A DNA stretch of 64,000 bases from Gautieria morchelliformis. Its lineage: Eukaryota > Basidiomycota > Agaricomycetes > Gomphales > Gomphaceae. Made by a program: the position numbers and the translations under genes. The notes below the pieces were generated by a model. It was not told the origin of the DNA, ran no database searches, and was given only the letters and a program-made list of their open reading frames with translations. Below, piece after piece: positions 46,609 to 56,091 of the stretch (within the stretch, counting starts at the first letter, position 1; the number at the start of each line of letters is the position of its first letter). The stretch lies in contig WHVA01000222.1 of assembly GCA_015179125.1 (NCBI GenBank), positions 1 through 64,000 on the forward strand, written 5' to 3'.

Positions 46609-47096
46609 GTTAGCAACTAGGGGGCTATGGCAGGGAAGGTTCGGTAGAGTTCTTAGAAAGCTAGAATCAAATATACTCTCTCAGTGAATTTATTGTCACT
46701 GATATATTAATACAATACCTAGAATCAAATATACTACATGATTTTCAGTCAACATGCTATGTAAATATGAAAGATACTACTCGCCTCTCTCAGTGAATTT
46801 ATTGTCACTGAGAGAGGAGTGTAATCCTGTCTCAGAAGGCATATACTTGCACCCGGCCCTTTAGCGCCCAAGGGCTCGCGCGTCGAAGTCATTTCAAACT
46901 CCGCTGGGTGCAGCCGCCTATGAAAATAGAAATAACAGAATGGAATGGAGAGATAGGGAGTGACTAGAAAATTTCGAAAATAAGCAGAGAAGTGGATGCA
47001 TAGTACAAGAACAGTATGAGAAAATATTGAAACACCACACAATAAATTGAATATATTATGCTTGATTTTGGTGCAGGAGCATAAATGCACCCAACA
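46609..47096 (+). mobile_element. short GTTAGCAAC-family element, copy B, inside the MULE gene
   Basis: 488 bp, from GTTAGCAACTAGG to TGCACCCAACA. Flanked by ACTACT at 46603-46608 and 47097-47102. Joining across one flank restores the MULE reading (RQATT then PSEPQS). It contains the perfect 13-bp hairpin CCTCTCTCAGTGA / TCACTGAGAGAGG near 46787-46820 and an internal duplicated block. There is no transposase. The ends share only GTT/AAC, so it is not a classic TIR element. Confidence 0.8.
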
Positions 47097-48224
47097 ACTA
47101 CTCCCTCAGAACCACAATCCATCATTCCTGTTGCATGGTGGTCCCTAGAAGGCCAAGAAATGCTGACTCCAGAAGCTCTTTACATTGCTGGTCATTCTCG
47201 CATTGCCGAAGTGAGATGGGTTGATCCATATACCATCAGAACATCCTGTGCAAGTAGCTTGGCTGATATACGTGTCCATGCACACAGACGTTATGACATT
47301 CGACTCAACATGTGTGGCTGGGCTTTCTGTTCATGCCACTACTTCACTGGTAATAATGGCGCATGCAAACACCTCTGGGCCGTGAGATTGAGCATGCCAA
47401 AGCTTGTATCTCACACCGAACTCTATCCAGCACAATATGTGTTCAATTTCCCGGTCAATGAGATAGAGGCCCGCAAAGTGTATGTATGCTGTTTTGGCTC
47501 GACATCCAGCACTGACACACACCCAACTGGGCCACCCAATTCTGCTTCTCTCTCCCAACTGGATTTATCCCTAATTCCCAATTCCCAATCCACCTCCACC
47601 AACACACACCTGACTGGTATCCCCAACTCTGCAAATGATTGGCTGTTGAGCACTATGGAACTTACTGACAATGAGTCTGAAGTTGAAGGAAGCGAGTCTG
47701 AGGACGATGAGTGCAGTATTACAAATGAAACGGTGAGGATAATTTTACTTGATGTGGTTGCTGGCATTGAACATTATGGGCAGCAGAACACTACGAACTA
47801 TGAAGCGATCCGCCATTAAATTGAAGATAAAATTGATCATCCAGTGCGCAATGTGCTTCCACAACTGCATGGCATGGTCTCCCTTCTGGACGATGCAGGT
47901 CTTCTGGCTGAGACACTGTCATCCAATGCTAACCTCTGTGAGCTCCGAGATACCTGTGCAAAGTTGGAGGTCCGCTTGAGTCGTATTATGGGCAAAGAAA
48001 AAGAAATACACCCCACTCTTGTTCCAGCAGTTAATCTCATGAGCCAGCCTGGCCATTCAAGCAATGTGCGCAAATTAGACTTCCCTTAGCTCCTGACCAT
48101 ATGTTGATCTATTCACAGGTATTTGGTCAGGCTTCTAGGGCACTAGCCAGGCCTGAGAAATGGACACTGCTCCCACCCTCTCCTGAATGCAAGCAACGCC
48201 GGAAGACATCATATGCAGAGCGGT

Positions 48225-48708
48225 AAACACACATGGAAAACATGGGGAACAGTCAATTTGAGGCCATTCAACTGGGCTCAGAGGAAAGGGACGTCAACTG
48301 AAGATGGTAGTGGAGACTAGGTGAGAGACAATGCTGCCTGGGTGTATGGTGATAAGGCAACAGGATTGATACCTTCTCTTAATGTAATACAATCTTGATT
48401 TCTTGGGAAAATCTTCAATTTTTAACAATGTTGAACACCATGTTCCAAATGATATACCACAGGAATGTATCTGAGAAGAACAGGACCAAGTCCATGAGAT
48501 ACATGATTGTCAATGTAAATGCGGCCTGGTTTCTACACAGCACATTGCCAAAGTACTAGTCATTGCAGCCCTGTATTTTCATGCCGACCATGACACTGAT
48601 GGGATCACAGAATGACAGGGTGAGGAAGAAGTATGATTCAGTGAATTTGCACCCAAAAATAAGGACCCAGAGCATAATGGAATGATCTGTGTGAGATCAC
48701 AATGAGCA
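48225..48708. other. no recognisable gene; 3' flank of the MULE gene
   Basis: AT-rich, with only short frames. A terminal repeat of the MULE element was looked for here and not found. Confidence 0.5.
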
Positions 48709-49169
48709 TCATATCATTGTCCCCAAAAAGGGAAAAGGAAAAAAAAAAAAAAAAAAACAGGAAAAGGAAACGGACTGCGTACCATAGGCTGCCCGCTGGC
48801 CCGTATTCACGTTAACCCCCCCCTTCCCATCGGCCTGCATCTTAATAAAGGTCAGGACCTCCATGAGATTCTCATTGGCACTGTACCCGGCATTCAGCAC
48901 GCCCCATGATGAGACGGAGGTGTTGCCGCTGTTGGTGAGGTGTCTGAGGAGCGGTGGTTTGGAGATGGTGAGCGAGGTGGCATTGGAGTTGAGTATTTAT
49001 GTGAGGGCAAAGTAGGCTGGATAGTCAAGGACGCTGTCCAAGAAATCTGTGTTGCAGTCAAAATCAACGCGGTGTTCTCCAGGTCATGGGTAGTAGCTTA
49101 CCCTGGACTTCACCAACAGTCCACACGCCAGCACTCTGTTCAAAACCCAGATCGCAACACTCCTGCATC

Positions 49170-49890
49170 GTATTTAGACCGCACCCACACCGACTCGCTT
49201 GCGAACTCACGTTCTATGATATCATACGTTAATTCACTCAACTCGGTTCTTCTCCGCCCTATCCTAACGCCACGATTTGCACTCTCGTGCACGGACGACC
49301 TGCTATCCGGCCTGGGAAAACTCGCCGCAGAGGCACCCGGTGCCACGCCATCCGCCTCGCCGCACCCAGCGACTCCTCACCCTATCCTAATGCCACGATT
49401 TGCACTCTCGTGCACGGACGACCTGCTCCGGAAAACTCGCCGCAGAGGCACCCGGTGCCACGCCATCCGCCTCGCCGCACCCAGCGACCCCTCACCCTAT
49501 CCTAACGCCACGATTTGCACTCTCGTCCATGGACGACCTGCTATCCGGCCTGGGAAAACTTGCCGCAGAGGCACCCGGTGCCACGCCATCTGCCTCGCCG
49601 CACCCAGCGACCCCTCACCCCGCACGTCTTCCTATCCAGACACACATCTCGGAGAACACTGCGGAAATACTCCTGACTGCGTCGCTATTCCCCGCCCACG
49701 CATCCTACGCAGCCGTGTACGACGATTTCGGCTTGCTGGGGCTGACGACGATCCTCGCGCACGGGTGCCATTTATCTGACACGGAACTCGTGCTGGTCAA
49801 GAAGGCAGGTGCGGGGATCAGCCATTGCTTCAACCTACGCTCTGGCGTCGCAAGAGTGGGGGAGTGGATCGACGAGGGCGTCAAGGTAGC
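49170..49890 (+). pseudogene. guanine deaminase fragment with an internal triplication
   Basis: The plus frame reads SLANSRSMISYVNSLNS, PILTPRFALSCTDDLLSGLG, then PIQTHISENTAEI, SYAAVYDDFGLLG, TILAHGCHLSDTELVLVKKA, GISHCFNLRSGVARVGEW and GVKVA. This is the core of guanine deaminase, an amidohydrolase converting guanine to xanthine. It includes the metal-site HISEN and AHG histidines. The segment PILTPRFAL to SPHPATPH is present three times in tandem (starting at about 49259, 49382 and 49496). The N-terminal metal motif and the GTDVSGG C-terminal part are missing, so it is a fragment. It lies on the opposite strand inside the alpha-amylase pseudogene. Confidence 0.75.
49259..49620 (+). repeat. 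three tandem copies of a ~114-125 bp coding block
   Basis: Each unit starts ctatcctaacgccacgattt and ends near cagcgacccctcac. The second unit lacks about 9 bp (gctatccggc-type words). All are within the guanine-deaminase frame. Confidence 0.93.
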
Positions 49891-50330
49891 AGCATCGTTC
49901 CCTTCATCATCAGACACCAAAAGTCCTTCCAAACCTATCATACTTAATAAGATGAAGAATAATTAAGAAGGTTCAGATTCTCACCGTGCTTCACTGTGTC
50001 AAACCTGACCACATCTACACTATATTTTTGCATGGTTTGATTGATCATGGAGTACATCCCAGTAATCACATCTTCATTTTCGGTGTTGAGGTCCACAAGG
50101 GCCACGTTGGCGTCGCCGAGGGAGCACTGCTCAACATCTGTTTGTGATTTCGTCAATTAGAGCCATATGTCCAAGAGAAATACACAGATATGAAACGCAC
50201 CTGGTTGTTAAAGTCCGTTCGGCCATGTGGTTGATGACGACGTGCAGGAGATATATCCCTCTGTCATGCAGAGCCTTTGAGAGAGCATTGAGCTGTCATT
50301 AACGTCGTGAGCCGACACTATACGCAGGGG

Positions 50331-50819
50331 CCAAGCAGGAACTGCATACACTAGTCTCGTCGCCTTAGTGGGTATTGAGTGCCGTGATATCCTGGCTCCA
50401 ATACCTTCGGCAGTAGTTAGCTAGGCTGAGAGCAGTAATGGCAGCTGAAGCTGCGCACCCGTGATACTTGATTTCGATTTATCCTCCCGTAAAACATTTC
50501 CCTTTACATGTCCTTGCGACCAAGGTTAGTGAGAGTTTGCGTTGTTCACTGCAAGGGTGAGATACTCAATGTGTTTGTCCAGCAAGAGGCTGAACCTGCC
50601 CTAAATCTGAAGTGCTGAAACCAAGGAAAGGTGTTTGAGACTGACTCTGTAGACTCCGCGATCCCTGCAAGGACCTTCACAGCACGAGGGACCAGTCTGT
50701 GTTGATGTAGTATTGCCACAATAAGTTAGGCGTATAATTCCAAGAAAAGTCGTTCTGTTATTTGGTAGCTACTCTCGATATACATCAAGAAAGTTGAGAA
50801 ATAGCTACGGGGAGAGTCT
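50331..50819. other. no recognisable gene
   Basis: About 490 bp upstream of the amylase remnant. No amylase signal-peptide exon or other family motif could be read. Confidence 0.5.
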
Positions 50820-52573
50820 ATGGCACACAATCACGAACGCATGTCAGGATATGCCCACATTGGGCATTTCGGCCCATGTACATAGTGCAGGGCTTCCTTA
50901 GTAAAGAATTGATAACAGTTACACATGTCAAACGCTCTCCAAAACGTTTCTGAACTGATACCTTTGTTAGAGCGAAGGTTTTGAAACGCCTCCTCCAACT
51001 GAGAGCCCCGCAGTGGTGGCACATGTCGATTGTATGTGAACACTGTATGTGCATCAGGCGGCTCCCAGAGGCACGCTGTGTCACCGTGCCTTCGGTCTCC
51101 TTGGACAAATGTAGATAAGTGTCAGTCGAAGAAAGCTTAATTGAAAATATACATACCTGGCATTATAGTGACACTGTCAGTTAGATAACTTAGGTTTCTT
51201 TTGGAACGTGGGGTAGTCTCTATAGCTCCTGTATCACCGTTGTACATGGGTGGCGACTGGTAGCCAGAATCCGAGTTAGTCGTAGTGTGAAATGCTGCAA
51301 GCTGGTTTGACGGCGGCATATCCAACGACGATGCCGGAACTGTAGGTCCTTTTGAGGCTGGATATTGGCTGGAGTGTGACGGGAGTGGAAGATCTGGGAT
51401 AGTAAACATTGAGGGTGAGGGGGTCGTGGAGTGCGATGGTAAGGACGAGTGCGATGGTAAGGGAAGGTCTGGAATGGAGAGCGCCGAGCTGGCCATGGAT
51501 GGTGTTCCCAAATGTGGACTGACAATAAACGGGTCGTCAGCACTCGCAGTGGGAATTTGGGCCTTCATTTTTATCCCCGAGTCCCTCTTGCTTTGTTTGA
51601 CAACTATAAACCACCACACTGAGTAGCATAAAAACACGATACAATGATGTAATTACTTACCCCCACTGAAGCCTCCTCGTCTTTGCCGGTGATATTGATG
51701 ATATGGAGGTGGTGGTTTTATCGGCGAGGGCGAGCTAGTACAAGATGCTACGGGGCATGAGAACCAACAAAGGGAGACAAGAAGAATGCTTACTGCTCAG
51801 GATTTGGGAGGAACGAAGGAGGCCATATCTATCGAAGTCCGGGAGACCTAGCATGACTGTTAAGTATCACCTGTCGTATTAAGCTAAAATAATCGAGAAA
51901 ATACCTGGACCGGTCTCGGTGTCTGGTCTTGCAGCGTACACTTCCACTGGTAAACCAGGGTTATCGCTAATTAAGTCTGTCAGGCAGACTGACAAAAGTT
52001 AGTGTAGAAAAAAGATGTAGATTGAATGACTCACTCCATGTACCGCAGCCTTGCCACTTCTGTGCACAGGCGGCAGCAACCTTACCGCGATATTGGCCGG
52101 TTTTGACCACCCAGATGTGGTAGTAGTGGCGGGTATCCGGGTCTGTCTCCTGTGTGGCGCACGGGCACTCCGGCAGTTCGAGACAAAGCGTTTCGAAGGC
52201 CTGTGGCAATTCGTAAGGGGTGTATATCTGATTATCAGCATGGCAAGGCCTGTAGCCATATCCTTATTAATCGTAGTTAAAATTCAACCTGGTGGGCAAC
52301 GTACCAATTATAAACCTTTTCGCCGTTTCGCGTCCACGTTAGCATCATCTTGGCCATGCGTATACGTTCGCGATAAGGTCCAAAAGTCTCTAACCGAAGG
52401 GTGGTGACCTCGTCCTGGTCAGGAAGAGAGGGTGTAGAGGAGTGCGACGAGCGAGGGGAGAATGAACCGGGCGACGAGTCCAAGACATTGAGGGAAGCAC
52501 GAGCACCAGCAGCAGCAGCAGTAGCATATTTGGGTGTACCAGGATACATGGGGAACGAGCTAGCTATACCCAC
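50820..52573 (-). CDS. hypothetical multi-exon protein, possible single membrane segment
   Basis: The start at 52573 gives MGIASSFPMYPGTPKYATAA, with a Ser/Pro-rich stretch and TLRLETFGPYRERIRMAKMM. An intron (donor gtacgttgcc) leads to an exon with YELPQAFETLCLELPECPC and YYHIWVVKTGQYRGKVAAAC (52210-52030). Later exons include SDNPGLPVEVYAARPDTETG (about 51970-51900) and MLGLPDFDRYGLLRSSQI (about 51855-51795). An S/P-rich region follows (51580-51160; SIPDLPLPSHSS occurs in near-tandem form). A hydrophobic run (FLCYSVWWFIVV) near 51620 could be a membrane segment or intronic. The last exon near 51108-50820 is Cys/His-bearing but unassigned. I do not recognise the family. The consistent exon frames and splice signals suggest a real gene; the exact exon borders are uncertain. 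Confidence 0.55.
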
Positions 52574-52639
52574 TCATCCCAGGTGTGCTCTATTTATCTT
52601 TGTGAGCCCTCCGAAATAAGAAAAAATATATTGTTTGAC

Positions 52640-53015
52640 ACTTACTTCAACCCATCATCGGAGAACACTAGATGTATGTGAGCAAGATTTAGAATAAGAG
52701 TATTGAGCTCGACTCTATGGGCCATAGAGTTGAGCCTTGCTAAATAGTTAACACAAAGGGACACGCAAGCGGCGTCCCAATGTGGGACGAGATGGTGTCT
52801 TACTGGGGCAGCCGAGGGTCTGGCCTGGTCAGCTGCTGCGTCAGCTGGGTGTTCGGGCTTCAAAATCAACTTGTAGAAGGTTACGGAAGGTGATGGAAAG
52901 TGATGGAAGGTCGTGGAATGTGACGGAATGTGACGGAAGGTTATGGAAACCGACGGAAGGTTACGGAAACTCATGGAAGGAAATAGAAACTTGTGGAAGG
53001 AAACGCGTGAACCCT
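52640..53015. repeat. repeat block: shared 58-bp motif plus GGAAGGT-type short repeats
   Basis: 52800-52860 matches 43495-43555 in inverse orientation at about 90%. 52872-53000 is an imperfect tandem array of a 10-11 bp word like gaaggttacg/gaaggtgatg. No gene. Confidence 0.7.
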
Positions 53016-54088
53016 GACAGTCCGCCAACCACTGATTGACTTATTGCATGGCTCCCTGGCTCCCGAATTCCCTCTTCCTATATGTTGCACACATGTGTCA
53101 CCGCCCCTTCATGAACCCATGATCGCTGTCACACCACCAACGATTAGGGGTATGGACAGCCATGAAATCTCGGTCAGTCAGGCTCCTATGCATAGATACA
53201 GCACTCAGAGCCGTGTCGGCCGGCTCACCCACAGCCCATTCCTGAATATATCTCGCTCTGGATCCAATTCCTCACTCACCTCCTCTTTGAATGGCAGCCT
53301 CTCTTCACGTGCTCTCCAGAATGAGAACGAGACTCTTCGACGCAAAGTTAATGACCTTACAACAATGTATCAGAATGTGTGCAAAGCCCTTGACACTGAG
53401 CGAGTGCATCGTGAAATGGTTCAAGCCCAGCATCATGCGGCTGAAACACACTGCACATTGCATGCTATGGAAGCACGGGACTTGCGTCAGCAGCTCCATG
53501 ACAAGTCTAAAAGTGGCAAGCGGCGCACATTGAATATGCAGGCACGGCTGCTTACTGCACCTGAGGCTAAAGCACAATTTGAGGACCAGGAACGTACTCG
53601 GCTTGAGAAGCTTGCCGCTGATACCAGTAAATGCGAACAAAAGGAACTCGAGGATTGGACTCGTGACCTCCAGCGGGCACATAACGCCGTCCTCAAAGTC
53701 TTCGACACTTTGGGGTCATATAAACGCAAAGATGAGTTACTTGATATTGCTGCCGCCCTTGCCCTTGATCAAAAGGGTACTATCGCCGAATAGTGTTCTC
53801 CAGGCTTGGGCTCAGGCCCGGGCTGAGCCCAAGCCCAGCCCTAAAAAGCCCAAGCCCGGCCCGGCCCAGGCCTCCAAAAGCCCTAGGAGAAGGGCCGGGC
53901 TTCGTTTTCAGAAGCCCTGAGCCTGGCCCTTAAGCCCAGGCTTTTGGGCGCCATTGTGGATCGTCATTTGCGAAGTCCAAAAGAGTGAACTGCAGTTACA
54001 AAAAAACTTTTGAATTAGCTGAAAAATTTCTCAACTGTTTTTTCATCCCTCCACCTATCCTCACACTCTAAATCCCAATGCCTCACGT

Positions 54089-54526
54089 TGTCAGGGGACA
54101 CCCTGTTTTCCAGTTCCAGTTCCGACACCACACCCAGTTCCGACTCCATTTCCAACTCCGCTTCCAGTTCCGATTCCATCTCCGCCTCCGCTTTCGGAAA
54201 TGATTCCGCTTCTGGGAGAACTTCCACCAGTTCTGTTCGCCTTGCCAGTTCCACTCCAATTTCCGACTTCCACTCTCGGAACAGTGTCGGAAATCAAGCG
54301 ACTCACGTAATAGGTGGCATCAAGGGTCGATCAAGGGTCGATCAAGGGTCAGGGAGGTCAGGAGGATGCAGGGTTGATGGCGGGTGCCAAGTGTTGTCCC
54401 TGGCTGCGCAGCATAGTATAATACGGGCTCGCTGACATTGGGGGTCCTTAGACTTTTCTCTTTGGATTTCCCCTTGTCAGTTGTGTGGTAGTGTGATCTC
54501 CACAACCAGCCAGGGTTGCCCTTACA
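54089..54526 (+). repeat. solo LTR, family 2 (copy 3), inside the hAT element
   Basis: It begins TGTCAGGGG and ends GCCCTTACA, 438 bp. The flanks are CACGT (54084-54088) and CACAT (54527-54531), a target duplication with one change. It lacks one copy of a ~62-bp internal block that the two other solo LTRs have. Confidence 0.9.
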
Positions 54527-54879
54527 CACATGGTCATCAACAGCTCTGAATATGAAATCAAAGCGCTCGACCACATACCGTGATCGATGATTGACTCTGG
54601 GTGCTGCAAGTAGCATCACAGAGATTCAAATATTGAAGCTTGAACACCGGTTCACCGATTCCATGTTTCTGGCGGCCGCGCAGGCATGCTGCTGCAATGC
54701 TTGCGTGTCCGACAGGCCTGGGGCTTTAACTTTTCAGGCCACAGGGATGCGCCGGATGCAGAGGAGGTGCGTGCATTGGACGTTTGGTATAATTATGGCG
54801 GCTTGCCTGAGGCTTGGAGCCAGGGTGCGTTCAGTTGCACCGTCATTGCACCGCAGCCATGAGTGCATGGGTCCTGCTG

Positions 54880-55255
54880 TTTCACCATGGCACCGGGGAC
54901 CTGTACATCTGCAGCCTGTGCTTCAGCCCCAACGGGTGCCCCTTGCTGCGGCGGCAGATAAACAAATGGGGGTGAGTGGTGTGACGCGACGTGGCGCAAC
55001 ACTGGGCACTGACTTTGCTTTCGGCGCTGACCGCCTTTGCCTTTGGTCTTCTGCATTTTACCCGCGTCTCACGCATACCCTGCGTAGGCGCAGGACAAAG
55101 CGGGCGCGATCTCCTCGGATGGGCGGCTTGTCGTGGCAGACTCGCTCGACACCATCTTGCACCTGTGTGACGTGCAGTCGAGGCAGCTCATTCCACTGTC
55201 TCGTGTGGCACAAGGACAGCGTATACAGCATCGCGTTCACGCCCAAGGGCAACGA
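54880..55255 (+). pseudogene. captured WD40 fragments resembling the Tup1 corepressor
   Basis: In scattered frames the segment reads GDLYICSLCFSPNG, then RQINKWG, then SSDGRLVVADSLDTILHLCD with VQSRQLIPLS, then WHKDSVYSIAFTPKGN. These follow the order of successive WD40 blades in fungal Tup1-type repressors (GDLYIRSVCFSPDG, then a HKDSVYSVxFTPDG-type blade). Frames are broken and no intron-free complete blade set is present. The fragment lies wholly inside the hAT element, so it was probably captured from the host gene. Confidence 0.55.
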
Positions 55256-55475
55256 CGACTTCCCACACCAGCAGGCCCGGGCTTGGGCTCAGGGCTGGGC
55301 TTGGAATTTGATGGGCCCAAGCCCTTCCAGGCCGAGCCCAAGCCCGGAAGACACTATCGCCGAACTCACTGCTCGCATCAAAACCCACCTTCAGGGCCAC
55401 CCTCATTTAGCGGAGAACCCCAGGTTTGCTGGTCTTTACCAGACGACTCGTCGGGGGCGCAAGTGGACCATATGA

Positions 55476-56091
55476 ATATGGAGGCAACACCAGTTGCTGG
55501 TCCTTCAAATGATTCACAGCTGATGCAGCCTCTATTGCTACCTCAAACCGCCACTCCTTCATATCCACCCATACCTTCTAATTCTGATACATCAGTACAC
55601 ATCCATGCTTTAATTGACCCATCATTACTTTAGCATCTAGTTAATTGATCAATGGAGCAACTTGTGTTTCTTGGGAAAAAAAAAAAAACAGACCCCCGCC
55701 GCCTCGGCAGACCTCTTGACTATTATGGTTTAGTGTGACAATTTACAAACAATTGTGACGATTCTTGGCCAGCATGCTGGTTCAAAGCCTCATTCACAGC
55801 TTCTATCATGCTGGCTCAATCACTTTGCTCAAATTATTTCTGAAAACTATACAGCTGTATTGACTACTAACTTCTCTTTGATAACCCTTCTGCCGGATTC
55901 ACAGAAGTGGCAGCAAAGACCAGTATCAAGGTTTTATTGACTTTGGTCCATATCTTGCTGGGGCATAGTAATAGTGACCGTGTGATTTTCGAAGATCATG
56001 CTTACTCAGCAAAGGCTCAAAGGGCGTCTAAAATATTTTGCGCGTCTTGGTCTCCAGTCGCCCTTGTATGGAAGCTCGCTCTGGAGCCCAG
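55476..56091. other. no recognisable gene; pogo 3' flank and carrier promoter region
   Basis: A run of A at 55677-55689 and decayed sequence. The last ~200 bp form the 5' flank of the mitochondrial carrier gene. Confidence 0.5.

Larger units (their letters stand above)
43900..48224 (+). pseudogene. MULE (Mutator-like) transposase gene, interrupted by copy B
   Basis: Multi-exon. N-terminal exons include the minisatellite region and, near 44560-44910, MLHLDVTQTKQIQQHYDAAT. After an intron come GLPINEKPWLRKTPYDHTGC, then the MULE domain at 45362-46086: GQLILDGTFGICDRQVLLFI (first Asp), GKKGVPLAFFLFSAPTG and AITDTDMKECGAL with CKFHVRQCW. The next exon (to 46608) reads GVIPTTNHLEAFNAVLK. A 488-bp element then interrupts the frame. 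The SWIM zinc finger follows (CGWAFCSCHYFTGNNGACKH, CXCX(n)CXH) at about 47310-47375, and the C-terminus (VFGQASRALARPEKW) ends near 48224. Apart from the insertion and an unclear junction near 46085-46140, the gene is well kept. It would cut and paste MULE elements. Confidence 0.85.
48709..50330 (-). pseudogene. alpha-amylase (GH13) pseudogene with a foreign fragment in one intron
   Basis: Minus-strand pieces follow the order of fungal secreted alpha-amylases. First comes LSKALHDRGIYLLHVVINHM (GH13 region I, DVVxNH-like) at about 50300-50210. Then VEQCSLGDANVALVDLNTEN and DVVRFDTVKHG (region II, normally GLRIDTVKH with the catalytic Asp) at 50156-49980. A GTGAG donor follows. After the inserted guanine-deaminase segment come AGVWTVGEV (region III, catalytic Glu) and DFLDSVLDYPAYFALT (49130-48990), then SSWGVLNAGYSANENLMEVL to 48709. 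Stops and missing N- and C-termini show it is dead. A normal enzyme would cut alpha-1,4-glucan outside the cell. Confidence 0.7.
53791..55356. mobile_element. non-autonomous hAT element with 8-bp TSD, carrying host fragments
   Basis: TCGCCGAA flanks both sides (53783-53790 and 55357-55364). The ends are inverted repeats of the form TAGTGTYYTCCRGGCTTGGG, extended by imperfect GGGCTTGGGCTC-rich sequence. Eight-bp duplication and TAGTG ends are typical of hAT. Length is 1566 bp. It has no transposase and contains a family-2 solo LTR (54089-54526) and Tup1-like WD40 fragments (about 54880-55255). Confidence 0.88.
53020..55475 (+). pseudogene. pogo/Tigger-type transposase C-terminus, copy 2, split by a hAT element
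   Basis: The sequence from 53020 matches the copy-1 C-terminus (SPPLHEPMIAVTPPTIRGMD, ENETLRRKVNDL) and extends beyond its truncation point: a coiled-coil-like region (MYQNVCKALDTERVHREMVQ) and KDELLDIAAALALDQKG. At GTIAE the frame meets the hAT element. After 55357 it resumes with ELTARIKTHLQGHPHLAENP and RRGRKWTI. The catalytic DDE domain is absent from this copy. Confidence 0.85.

Noticed and set aside
46609-47085. Introner or intron of the MULE gene (starts GT, an AG lies near 47075)
   Set aside because: Splicing at that AG would shift the frame; excision at the ACTACT repeat restores it, and copies occur outside genes.
39737-47096. A single 7.4-kb composite transposon bounded by inverted GTTAGCAAC elements
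   Set aside because: The outer ends face inward and copy B has its own target repeat in the MULE gene, so they are independent insertions.
48738-48757. Poly-A run as a LINE tail
   Set aside because: No LINE sequence or TSD next to it; simple A-rich tract.
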